DNA from: Alphaproteobacteria bacterium
GTDB lineage: Bacteria > Pseudomonadota > Alphaproteobacteria > Micavibrionales > SZUA-601
Assembly (NCBI GenBank): GCA_028290805.1
Contig: JAQGJA010000155.1
Span: 1-8,619, forward strand
DNA length: 8,619 nucleotides
Direction of reading: 5' to 3'
Below are positions 1 to 4,876 of this stretch, piece after piece. The notes under the pieces are model-generated. The model searched no databases, was not told the DNA's origin, and was given only the letters and a program-made list of their open reading frames with translations. Every line of letters begins with the position of its first letter. The first letter of the stretch is position 1. Made by a program: the position numbers and the translations under genes.

Positions 1-71
1 AACAACGCGATGGCGAACAATGCGAACATGCCGATTGTCAGCATCAGGTTGCGGGTAGATGTCGTAATCAT
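1..71 (-). CDS. N-terminus of a putative secretion-cluster membrane or exported protein (partial)
   Basis: Only the first 23 codons lie in the window; the gene continues past position 1. The visible protein starts MITTSTRNLMLTIGMF and continues as an uninterrupted hydrophobic stretch. It has a short polar N-terminus followed by a signal-peptide-like or membrane helix. The start is well supported: an excellent Shine-Dalgarno AAGGAG (78-83, minus strand) sits 6 bases before the ATG. It follows three type IVB-like membrane genes on the same strand after a 177-base gap, so it is probably another component of that cluster. The gap and the inverted repeat within it leave open separate transcription. 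The family cannot be named from this fragment. Confidence 0.6.
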   Translation of the reverse strand, partial: MITTSTRNLMLTIGMFALFAIAL

Positions 72-109
72 AAATATCTCCTTGGTTTGGGGTTAGATTA
101 CGGGGTATA

Positions 110-137
110 TTTGGACATACATCTCTGTACATCCAAA
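110..137. promoter_or_regulatory. Imperfect inverted repeat upstream of the partial gene
   Basis: TTTGGA (110-115) pairs with TCCAAA (132-137) and TACA (118-121) pairs with TGTA (126-129). They are separated by a two-base CA/CA mismatch and leave a 4-base TCTC loop. The element lies about 39-66 bases before the start at 71. Directly beside it are two copies of AAACTTGT (136-143 and 145-152) at a 9-base spacing. It could be an operator or an mRNA hairpin in the leader. No run of T follows on the minus strand, so a terminator is less likely. Confidence 0.35.
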
Positions 138-248
138 ACTTGTGAAACTTGTAAAGCCGGGGCAGGCAAGGCGGGAAGTTAATTCCTTATTAATGTTTGA
201 TTGGACTCAGTATATCAATATTTAAAAAGAAAATCCACACTTATTTTG

Positions 249-683
249 TTAATCGACGATTTGGCCCCTATGGGTTCTGACGGGGTCGACCATGTTCGCA
301 GCCTGGCCGTTGGTTCCCGTCAAGCTGGTACGCACAGAGCTGATAACGAATGGGAAAGTAATCAGCAAAACGCAGAGGATGAATTTAATGATAATGCTGC
401 GCAAGGGAATCTTGGTCGGATCATCGCCATATTCTTTTAAATTAAGCAAAGCTGTAAAGCCCATGATTACGGCAACAATCCATGACAGCGTGGTTATTAG
501 TTTAGGGGTCGAGCGCAATTCATTCGAGAGCGTGCAAAAAACCGCGTTCAAGCCCCCTGTAGGGCACTTGAAAACATTGGCGACAGGTGTCTGCGCCAGG
601 GCATCCCCAGGCACAAAACCAAGAATGATCAGGGCAAAGGCAGAAAAAAGGAAAAGCCGGGAGGGGGAAATTTTTACTGACAA
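249..683 (-). CDS. IcmD/DotP-like type IVB secretion membrane protein (144 aa)
   Basis: This is a small exported or inner-membrane protein. Residues 1-30 form a signal peptide ending ALA before Gln31. Residues 67-122 form one two-helix unit: a hydrophobic helix, the polar turn LLNLKEYGDDPTKIP, and a second helix ending LLITFP. The pattern (signal sequence, two helices, LK...DNP/DDP-T-IP turn) is what I recall for IcmD/DotP of Dot/Icm systems; this is recognition, not a search result. Cys40 and Cys50, between the signal peptide and helix 1, could form a disulfide in the periplasm. The start codon is TTG at 683: an in-frame TAA lies five codons upstream and no ATG or GTG occurs nearby. The TTG lies inside the 3' end of the preceding gene (10-base overlap), which suggests translational coupling. 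IcmC/DotE or a plasmid TraQ/TraR-type protein is the alternative. Confidence 0.6.
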   Translation of the reverse strand: MSVKISPSRLFLFSAFALIILGFVPGDALAQTPVANVFKCPTGGLNAVFCTLSNELRSTPKLITTLSWIVAVIMGFTALLNLKEYGDDPTKIPLRSIIIKFILCVLLITFPFVISSVRTSLTGTNGQAANMVDPVRTHRGQIVD

Positions 684-1156
684 TTTTTGCTCTTTTTAGT
701 GCAGGGGAAGGCGCGGAAATCCGTCTGGGGCATCTGGGCGGTGGTCGACAAGGTGTTCCCCTGGCTGTTTCTACCCCAGAAAGTCGTATTTACGAGAACG
801 AAAATATGGGGAAAAGTAATCAGCAAAGCTGAAACCACAATACGGATAAGGCCGGGCATGATTGAATTTCGCTCTGAGTCATTTGTCCAGTCTTTCAGTT
901 TGAGCAGGCCACTGATCGCGAAAAATGTGCCACAGACATAGCCCAGCATGGCAACCAGGCGAGGATAAGGACGGGCGCTCGTCCCAATATTGCGGGTAAC
1001 GTCGCGCAGTCCGGATGCGTTCGTTATGGTTGGGCTTTGGGCGCTGGCCAATGTCATGCCGCACAACCAGTAAATGGCCAGCACCAGGATACCGAAAGCA
1101 AGCCAGTATAAAACAGGACTTGTCTTCGCAACAGCTTTAGCTTGGGAACGGGACAT
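674..1156 (-). CDS. IcmC/IcmD-like type IVB secretion membrane protein (160 aa)
   Basis: This is a second small membrane protein of the same architecture as the downstream 144-aa protein. A lysine-containing N-terminus is followed by a hydrophobic segment at residues 17-40 ending ASA, read as a signal peptide or anchor. A two-helix unit spans residues 71-128 with the turn LLKLKDWTNDSERN, and helix 2 ends LLITFP, identical over those six residues to the downstream protein. The two units align without gaps. The C-terminal tail (129-160) is polar and carries two cysteines near the end (PC and NC). The start ATG at 1156 is preceded by AGGA (1164-1167, minus strand), and this ribosome site contains the TAG stop of the upstream gene, so the two are probably translationally coupled. 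The inferred role is an inner-membrane component of a Dot/Icm-like apparatus; which named subunit it matches is uncertain. Confidence 0.6.
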   Translation of the reverse strand: MSRSQAKAVAKTSPVLYWLAFGILVLAIYWLCGMTLASAQSPTITNASGLRDVTRNIGTSARPYPRLVAMLGYVCGTFFAISGLLKLKDWTNDSERNSIMPGLIRIVVSALLITFPHIFVLVNTTFWGRNSQGNTLSTTAQMPQTDFRAFPCTKKSKNCQ

Positions 1157-1165
1157 CTGGTTTTC

Positions 1166-2134
1166 CTAAAAAGGTTTCAGGACGTAATCGGCGGGATCTT
1201 TGACAAAGGTCGATTGGGCAGCGAGAACAAAAGCCGTGCCATTGGCCAGCAAAGCACCGGCAATCAGGTGCGTGCCAACCGCAGTCATGGAAACATTCTG
1301 GCCTTCGCCCGAAGCGCGCAGCATGAATAATCCGCGCAGGACGCTGATATAGCCAACGATGCGCAGGAAGATAAACACGCCCCACATGGCCTGGTTCGCG
1401 CGTTTGGTCAGGTCATCCGTATTGGATGTATTTACAAGCGGGTTACTATACACCACACCGTCGCCGCCAAAAATCGAGATGTTGAAAACATACATGATAT
1501 AGCCGAAGGACAGCAGGAATGAAGCCACCATAAATGTGCCCATCGTGCCCAATCCGCCTGGTGCCTGGGGGCCTTCGCCATTGGCCAAAGCCAGGCGTTT
1601 CAGGCCTATAAGCATAAAGATAACGCCCAGCACATAGCAGAAAAAAGGCAACATATTGTCAAGGAAAGGTTCGGCAATATCAATGACGAAACGAATCAGT
1701 GCTCCATCAAGGCCATCACCGCCTGTAGATGCATTGATTGTCTGGGTGTTCTTGAATTCCAGCAAATTCGTCGTGGAACCCACCTCCCCGCCGCCGATCG
1801 AAGCGACCAGAAGATTCGCGAGCGTAGGGGCAAAAATGAAAAAAGTCGCGGCAGCGATTCGAAATAACGATCCGCGCACCGGGGTGCGATTCGGGTCGTC
1901 GACATGATCCTTGAGCTGGCGCAGGCCGGTAACGGAAAAGAAGGCGCCAAGGGTATAGGATAAAACCGACAGGAAAACCTGGAGGCTGATGGTGGCATCG
2001 TAAAAACTGTTGGTCATCTCGCCCAGCGTTTTGGCGTCTGTCGCGGCAAAAGCGGGCATAGCGATGAATATAAGCCCAAGGCCGCCAAGAACGGCAAAAG
2101 GACTGATTCGAGAGTTACATAACCTGGTCATCAT
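1166..2134 (-). CDS. Polytopic type IVB secretion membrane protein with three two-helix units (DotE/DotV-like?)
   Basis: This 322-residue protein has a signal peptide (about residues 1-30, cleavage after AFA) and at least six further hydrophobic segments. These fall into three copies of one unit: residues 58-114 (turn GLRQLKDHVDDPNRTP), 165-224 (turn GLKRLALANGEGP) and 258-309 (turn GLFMLRASGEG). Glycine-rich stretches (GGGEVG near 115, GGDG near 223) end the first two units. Unit 1 aligns without gaps with the single units of the two downstream proteins. The inferred role is a structural membrane subunit of the same type IVB apparatus. The reading frame is open up to 2248, but the predicted promoter places the transcript start near 2146. 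I therefore chose ATG at 2134, which follows the purine-rich AAAGAAAAC. ATG at 2146 would be leaderless and give 326 residues. The exact subunit name is not secure. Confidence 0.6.
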   Translation of the reverse strand: MMTRLCNSRISPFAVLGGLGLIFIAMPAFAATDAKTLGEMTNSFYDATISLQVFLSVLSYTLGAFFSVTGLRQLKDHVDDPNRTPVRGSLFRIAAATFFIFAPTLANLLVASIGGGEVGSTTNLLEFKNTQTINASTGGDGLDGALIRFVIDIAEPFLDNMLPFFCYVLGVIFMLIGLKRLALANGEGPQAPGGLGTMGTFMVASFLLSFGYIMYVFNISIFGGDGVVYSNPLVNTSNTDDLTKRANQAMWGVFIFLRIVGYISVLRGLFMLRASGEGQNVSMTAVGTHLIAGALLANGTAFVLAAQSTFVKDPADYVLKPF

Positions 2135-2152
2135 GTTTTCTTTCATAAAATC

Positions 2153-2181
2153 ATTACACCATATTAACGCATAAATTTCAA
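2153..2181 (-). promoter_or_regulatory. Promoter for the minus-strand secretion operon
   Basis: On the minus strand, TTGAAA (2176-2181) and TGTAAT (2153-2158) are separated by exactly 17 bases. Each hexamer matches the sigma-70 consensus at five of six positions. Transcription would start near 2146, only about 12 bases before the preferred ATG at 2134. This makes translation from the longer open frame (2248) impossible for this transcript. Confidence 0.55.
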
Positions 2182-2252
2182 CTAAAATTTTATGCAATCT
2201 TAAGAAACATCGATCCTTTCCGTCCAAATAAAATTTCTCCATTTTCATGGTT

Positions 2253-2281
2253 TAGACAAAATTTCATGCTACCTTTAATAT
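2253..2281 (+). promoter_or_regulatory. Candidate promoter for hpf
   Basis: TAGACA (2253-2258, five of six to the -35 consensus) and TAATAT (2276-2281, four of six to the -10 consensus) are separated by 17 bases in an AT-rich stretch. Transcription would start near 2288, inside the first copy of the 14-bp tandem repeat, giving a leader of about 36 bases before the hpf ATG. It is divergent from the secretion-operon promoter about 100 bases away. Confidence 0.4.
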
Positions 2282-2309
2282 CCAAGGCCAATAAGCCAAG
2301 GCCAATAAG
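2282..2309 (+). repeat. Perfect 14-bp tandem duplication in the hpf leader
   Basis: CCAAGGCCAATAAG occurs twice back to back (2282-2295 and 2296-2309) with no mismatch. The second copy ends just before the ribosome-binding site AAAGGA (2310-2315) of hpf. Each copy contains the palindrome GGCC and a purine-rich AATAAG end. It may be a recent slippage duplication or a repeated binding site in the 5' leader. Confidence 0.85.
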
Positions 2310-2323
2310 AAAGGAAATAAATC

Positions 2324-2911
2324 ATGCAAGTCATCATTCAAGGCCAGCAGGTCGATGTCGGGGACGCCTTAAGAAATTACGTCCAGGAAAAAATCACCGA
2401 TACCTGCCAGCGTTATTTTACGCACACGATCCAAAGCAATGTCCATTTTGCCCCCGAAGCCAACGGGTTTCGCACCGATATCACCCTCTCGGTCGGCAAC
2501 GGCATCATGCTGAAAGCCTCGGGCAGCAACCATGACCCGTATCCGGCCTTCGACCAGGCCAGCTCGCGCCTGGTGAAACAATTGAAACGCTATAAAGACC
2601 GGTTGCGCGACCACCATCAAAGCCTGGTGGGTAAAGGCGATCTGGGCCTGGGCGCGCCAGCCAATGAATATACGCTGCCTGGCGGCCACGAGGACGAGGT
2701 CGAACATGGCGAAGGCGGCGATGCGCCGCTGATCCTGGCCGAAATGCCGACACGGGTTGAGTCGCTGAGCGTGTCCGATGCCGTGATGCGCATGGATCTG
2801 GCCGATCTGCCCGCCATGCTGTTCAAAAACGCCAAGCATGGCCGGCTGAACCTGGTCTATCGCCGCAGCGACGGCCAGATCGGCTGGGTCGATCCTGCCG
2901 AGGAAGCTTAA
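2324..2911 (+). CDS. hpf: Long-form ribosome hibernation promoting factor (HPF/RaiA family)
   Basis: This 195-residue cytoplasmic protein binds stalled 70S ribosomes and helps pair them into inactive 100S dimers in stationary phase or starvation. Residues 1-100 form the S30AE domain: it opens MQVIIQGQQVDVGDALRNYV and ends in a basic helix around RLVKQLKRYKDRLRDH. A linker rich in Gly, Glu and Asp follows (about 101-133). The C-terminal dimerisation domain (about 134-192) carries VSDAVMRMDLADLPAMLFKNA and the typical RLNLVYRRSDGQIGWVDP ending. Total length matches long HPF of alphaproteobacteria rather than short enterobacterial HPF. AAAGGA (2310-2315) lies about 8 bases before the ATG. In alphaproteobacteria the gene usually sits between rpoN and ptsN; here ptsN follows but rpoN is missing upstream. 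Confidence 0.93.
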   Translation: MQVIIQGQQVDVGDALRNYVQEKITDTCQRYFTHTIQSNVHFAPEANGFRTDITLSVGNGIMLKASGSNHDPYPAFDQASSRLVKQLKRYKDRLRDHHQSLVGKGDLGLGAPANEYTLPGGHEDEVEHGEGGDAPLILAEMPTRVESLSVSDAVMRMDLADLPAMLFKNAKHGRLNLVYRRSDGQIGWVDPAEEA

Positions 2912-2917
2912 TTCATG

Positions 2918-2954
2918 GAACGTTCTGGTGACCATTTTCACCGGGGCGTTCTTT
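2918..2954 (+). terminator. Hairpin after hpf, possible intrinsic terminator
   Basis: A 13-bp stem pairs 2918-2930 (GAACGTTCTGGTG) with 2939-2951 (CACCGGGGCGTTC) around an 8-base loop. Nine pairs are Watson-Crick and three of the central four are G-U. Only TTT (2952-2954) follows, so termination may be partial. The stem begins 7 bases after the hpf stop and ends about 20 bases before the ptsN promoter, which supports hpf and ptsN being at least partly separate transcripts. Confidence 0.45.
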
Positions 2955-2970
2955 GGTCATAATAATAAAA

Positions 2971-3000
2971 TTGACATTCCCGGTCTGCTTGCTGTAAATA
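2971..3000 (+). promoter_or_regulatory. Candidate promoter for ptsN
   Basis: A perfect -35 hexamer TTGACA (2971-2976) is followed after 18 bases by TAAATA (2995-3000), a weak -10 (T, A and A in place) preceded by TG. Transcription would start around 3007, about 34 bases before the ptsN ATG. The -35 is convincing and the -10 much less so. Confidence 0.45.
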
Positions 3001-3040
3001 CCGGAAAGACGATCCCTGCAATAACATAAGAAGCAATAAC

Positions 3041-3490
3041 ATGCAAAAACCCGATGCGGTCCATTTTCGCCTGAAAGCCACCAGCAAGAAAAACGCCCTG
3101 CAGCGCCTGTCCGAAACGCTGGCCGCGGCCACCGGGACGGATCCCCGCGATATTTACGACCGCCTGTTCGAGCGGGAAAAACTGGGCTCAACCGGGATGG
3201 GCGACGGCATCGCCATCCCCCATGCGCGCCTGTCGGGCCTGAACCGCGTATACACGGTTTTCGCGACGCTGGACGAGGCGGTGGAATTCGACTCGGTCGA
3301 TGAAAAACCAGTCGACCTGGTTTTCGCCCTGCTGGCCCCGCAGGATGCCGGAGCCGATCATTTGCAGGCATTGGCGGCTGCCTCGCGCCTGTTGCGTTCC
3401 AAAGAATTCTGCGCCCGCGTCCGCGGCGCCAGTTCCGAAGACGCGGTAAGTGCTTTGTTGCTGCATGAAGATACGGCCTTGGCGGCGTGA
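3041..3490 (+). CDS. ptsN: Nitrogen PTS enzyme IIA (EIIA-Ntr)
   Basis: This 149-residue cytoplasmic phosphocarrier protein is the terminal acceptor of the PTS-Ntr chain (PtsP to NPr to PtsN). It regulates potassium transport, nitrogen and stress responses rather than sugar uptake. The active-site motif GMGDGIAIPHARLSG is intact, with the phosphorylated histidine at residue 61. Other family marks are the conserved ALQRLSE near the start, FDSVDEKPVDLVFALLAP around 83-100 and HLQALAAASRLLR around 108-120. Length is normal for the family. No strong ribosome site precedes the ATG, only the purine-rich AAGAAG at 3028-3033. A 10-bp direct repeat GCAATAACAT (3018-3027 and 3033-3042) overlaps the start codon. 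The 166-aa gene follows after 19 bases and is probably co-transcribed. Confidence 0.93.
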   Translation: MQKPDAVHFRLKATSKKNALQRLSETLAAATGTDPRDIYDRLFEREKLGSTGMGDGIAIPHARLSGLNRVYTVFATLDEAVEFDSVDEKPVDLVFALLAPQDAGADHLQALAAASRLLRSKEFCARVRGASSEDAVSALLLHEDTALAA

Positions 3491-3509
3491 AATTATTTAA
3501 AGGAAGAAG

Positions 3510-4010
3510 ATGGTCACCAAAAATACATTAGCCGACGATAACGGGATTCCTCCTGTAAAAACACCGCCTGACTCAGCATTGCTGGTTTTTGACACTTCTT
3601 TCTTGAGCGAAGCGGAACGCAAAAAACTGGGTAAGGCCCTGGAAGCTTCTTTTCTTGAAGAAAAAGGCGATGAAGGATTTTTCCGGTTTGAAGAAACCCG
3701 TCTTCCTATACTGGACCGCGTAATGGAAAAGGATGATGAGCAGAATTTGTCACGGCTGGAATTGTTGCTCGACTTTTCGCAACTGACTAAAGAGGTTAAA
3801 CCGGCGTGGAAAACCAAAGATGAGCCCAAAGACAAGCCCAAAGACAAGCCAAGGGACAAGCCAAGGGACAAGCTTGCAGTCCTTACAGAAATCGAAAAGA
3901 ATTTTTACCAGAATTATCGCGTGGTTGTAGCAACCAATGCCGTGGCGACCAGCTTAACCGGCCAGACGCAGGAAAAAGCATCCGGCGGTTTGGCTTTGTC
4001 CCAGCCGTAG
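3510..4010 (+). CDS. Hypothetical charged protein with KPKD/KPRD repeat
   Basis: I do not recognise this 166-residue protein. It has no signal peptide or membrane segment and is rich in Lys, Glu and Asp. Residues 30-100 look helical and acidic/basic mixed (SEAERKKLGKALEASF, LSRLELLLDFSQL). Residues 105-120 are four four-residue repeats of the form (E/K)P(K/R)(K/R-like)D. A last domain (121-166) starts LAVLTEIEKNFYQNYR and ends LALSQP. Coding is credible because AAGGA (3500-3504) sits 5 bases before the ATG, the frame is clean and it lies 19 bases after ptsN on the same strand. Codon use is visibly more AT-rich than hpf, ptsN or maeB, suggesting a recent arrival or a lineage-specific gene. It ends 10 bases from the convergent lipB stop. 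A secreted effector is conceivable given the nearby secretion genes, but no sequence signal proves it. Confidence 0.7.
   Translation: MVTKNTLADDNGIPPVKTPPDSALLVFDTSFLSEAERKKLGKALEASFLEEKGDEGFFRFEETRLPILDRVMEKDDEQNLSRLELLLDFSQLTKEVKPAWKTKDEPKDKPKDKPRDKPRDKLAVLTEIEKNFYQNYRVVVATNAVATSLTGQTQEKASGGLALSQP
3822..3872 (+). repeat. In-frame 12-bp tandem repeat
   Basis: There are four consecutive 12-base units: 3822-3833 (GAGCCCAAAGAC), 3834-3845 (AAGCCCAAAGAC), 3846-3857 and 3858-3869 (both AAGCCAAGGGAC), with a partial fifth AAG. The last two copies are identical and the first two differ at one base. They encode E/K-P-K/R-D units in a probably disordered linker of the 166-aa protein. Unit number could vary between strains without breaking the frame. 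Confidence 0.9.
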
Positions 4011-4020
4011 CATGTAAAGC

Positions 4021-4638
4021 TTATTGCAAAATCCGGTTAAAGTTTTCCTGCAGCGCCGTATCCAGCTTTTCCATCCCGGCATGATTGCCCATATCTGCCA
4101 GCGACGTCACACCGAACGCATTGATGCCGCAGGGAATGATGCCGGCATAATGGGATAAATCCGGATACACATTAATGGATACCCCGTGATAGGTCACGCC
4201 GCCGCGCACGCGTACGCCTATGGCGGCGATCTTGTTTTCGCTGCTGCCCTGCCCCACCCAGATGCCGATGCGTCCCTCGCGGCGTTCGCCCCTGATGCCC
4301 AGTGCAGCCAGGCTCTGGATTACCCAATCCTCGAGCTGCCAGACATAGCGGCGGATATCGCCGCCGCGCGCGGCAAGGTTCAGCATGACATAGGCGATGC
4401 GTTGTCCCGGCCCGTGATAGGTATATTGCCCGCCCCGTCCTGTCTGGTGCACCGGGAAACGCGGGGCCAGAAGATCGGCCGCTTTTGCGCTGGTCCCGGC
4501 GGTATAAAGCGGCGGGTGCTCCAGCAGCCAGACGGCCTCGGGCGCGGTTCCCGCCCGGATGGCGGCGACGCGCTTTTCCATTTCGGCCACGGCTTCTTCG
4601 TATTTTACAAGGCCAGGTGTTTTTATCCATTCGATCAT
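4021..4638 (-). CDS. lipB: Octanoyl-[acyl-carrier-protein]:protein N-octanoyltransferase
   Basis: This 205-residue cytoplasmic LipB transfers octanoyl groups from acyl carrier protein to lipoyl domains of the 2-oxoacid dehydrogenases and the glycine cleavage H protein. It performs the first step of endogenous lipoate synthesis, before LipA. Family motifs are present in order: [13 protein letters not shown] (38-50), the [12 protein letters not shown] block (68-79), [10 protein letters not shown] with the catalytic Lys136, [10 protein letters not shown] (148-157) and IIPCGI with the acyl-carrying Cys170. Length is typical. The ATG at 4638 is the only reasonable start because an in-frame TAA lies three codons upstream. 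No clear Shine-Dalgarno is visible; AGAGAG is more than 15 bases away. It is convergent with the 166-aa gene and divergent from the tRNA. Confidence 0.95.
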   Translation of the reverse strand: MIEWIKTPGLVKYEEAVAEMEKRVAAIRAGTAPEAVWLLEHPPLYTAGTSAKAADLLAPRFPVHQTGRGGQYTYHGPGQRIAYVMLNLAARGGDIRRYVWQLEDWVIQSLAALGIRGERREGRIGIWVGQGSSENKIAAIGVRVRGGVTYHGVSINVYPDLSHYAGIIPCGINAFGVTSLADMGNHAGMEKLDTALQENFNRILQ

Positions 4639-4745
4639 GGCGGCAGTTTACAAATTCTCTCTTGCAAAGGAAAGCGCCTTGCGTGTAAAAGATGCGGGTA
4701 GTTACCAGCACTCATAAGGCTCAGGCCATAGTGCAAAACATAAAT

Positions 4746-4831
4746 GCGGTTGTGGCGGAATGGTAGACGCGCAGCGTTGAGGTCGCTGTGGGAGCAATCC
4801 CGTGGAAGTTCGAGTCTTCTCATCCGCACCA
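4746..4831 (+). tRNA. tRNA-Leu(GAG)
   Basis: This is an 86-base type II tRNA with encoded CCA (4829-4831). The D-stem is GCG/CGC, with GGAATGGTAGAC around the loop. The anticodon stem CAGCG/CGCTG encloses the loop TTGAGGT, giving anticodon GAG, which reads CUC and CUU. A long variable arm has the stem GGGA/TCCC. The T-stem GGAAG/CTTCT encloses TTCGAGT. The acceptor stem GCGGTTG/CATCCGC has six pairs and one U-U mismatch at position 5-68. The discriminator base is A73, as expected for leucine. The DUF805 gene starts 45 bases downstream on the same strand. Confidence 0.95.
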
Positions 4832-4876
4832 GTTTTCTAATTGATATCCCAGTGCCATCGTTGTTATGCTGTATGC

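Noticed and set aside
72..248. Small genes in the 177-base gap, for example a 23-codon TTG frame on the minus strand
   Set aside because: The AAGGA there is too far from the TTG, and no start with proper spacing or protein-like composition was found.
2135..2248. N-terminal extension of the 322-aa secretion protein to an ATG at 2248
   Set aside because: The added segment precedes a clear signal peptide, lacks a ribosome site at 2248 and spans the best promoter of the operon.
2369..2941. 190-codon open frame on the minus strand across hpf
   Set aside because: It lies opposite hpf, which has strong family motifs throughout; the reverse translation shows no recognisable domain.
3497..3871. Minus-strand open frame with an SLGLSLGL repeat
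   Set aside because: The repeat is the reverse reading of the 12-bp tandem array in the plus-strand 166-aa gene, which has the better ribosome site and spacing.
3990..4040. Bidirectional terminator between the convergent 166-aa gene and lipB
   Set aside because: Only a weak GGCT/AGCC stem without a T run was seen; the 10-base gap holds no convincing hairpin.
4639..4745. Promoters between lipB and tRNA-Leu, for example TTGCAA (4662-4667) with TAAAAG (4686-4691)
   Set aside because: The hexamers match poorly with 18-base spacing. A promoter must exist for the tRNA, but none stands out.
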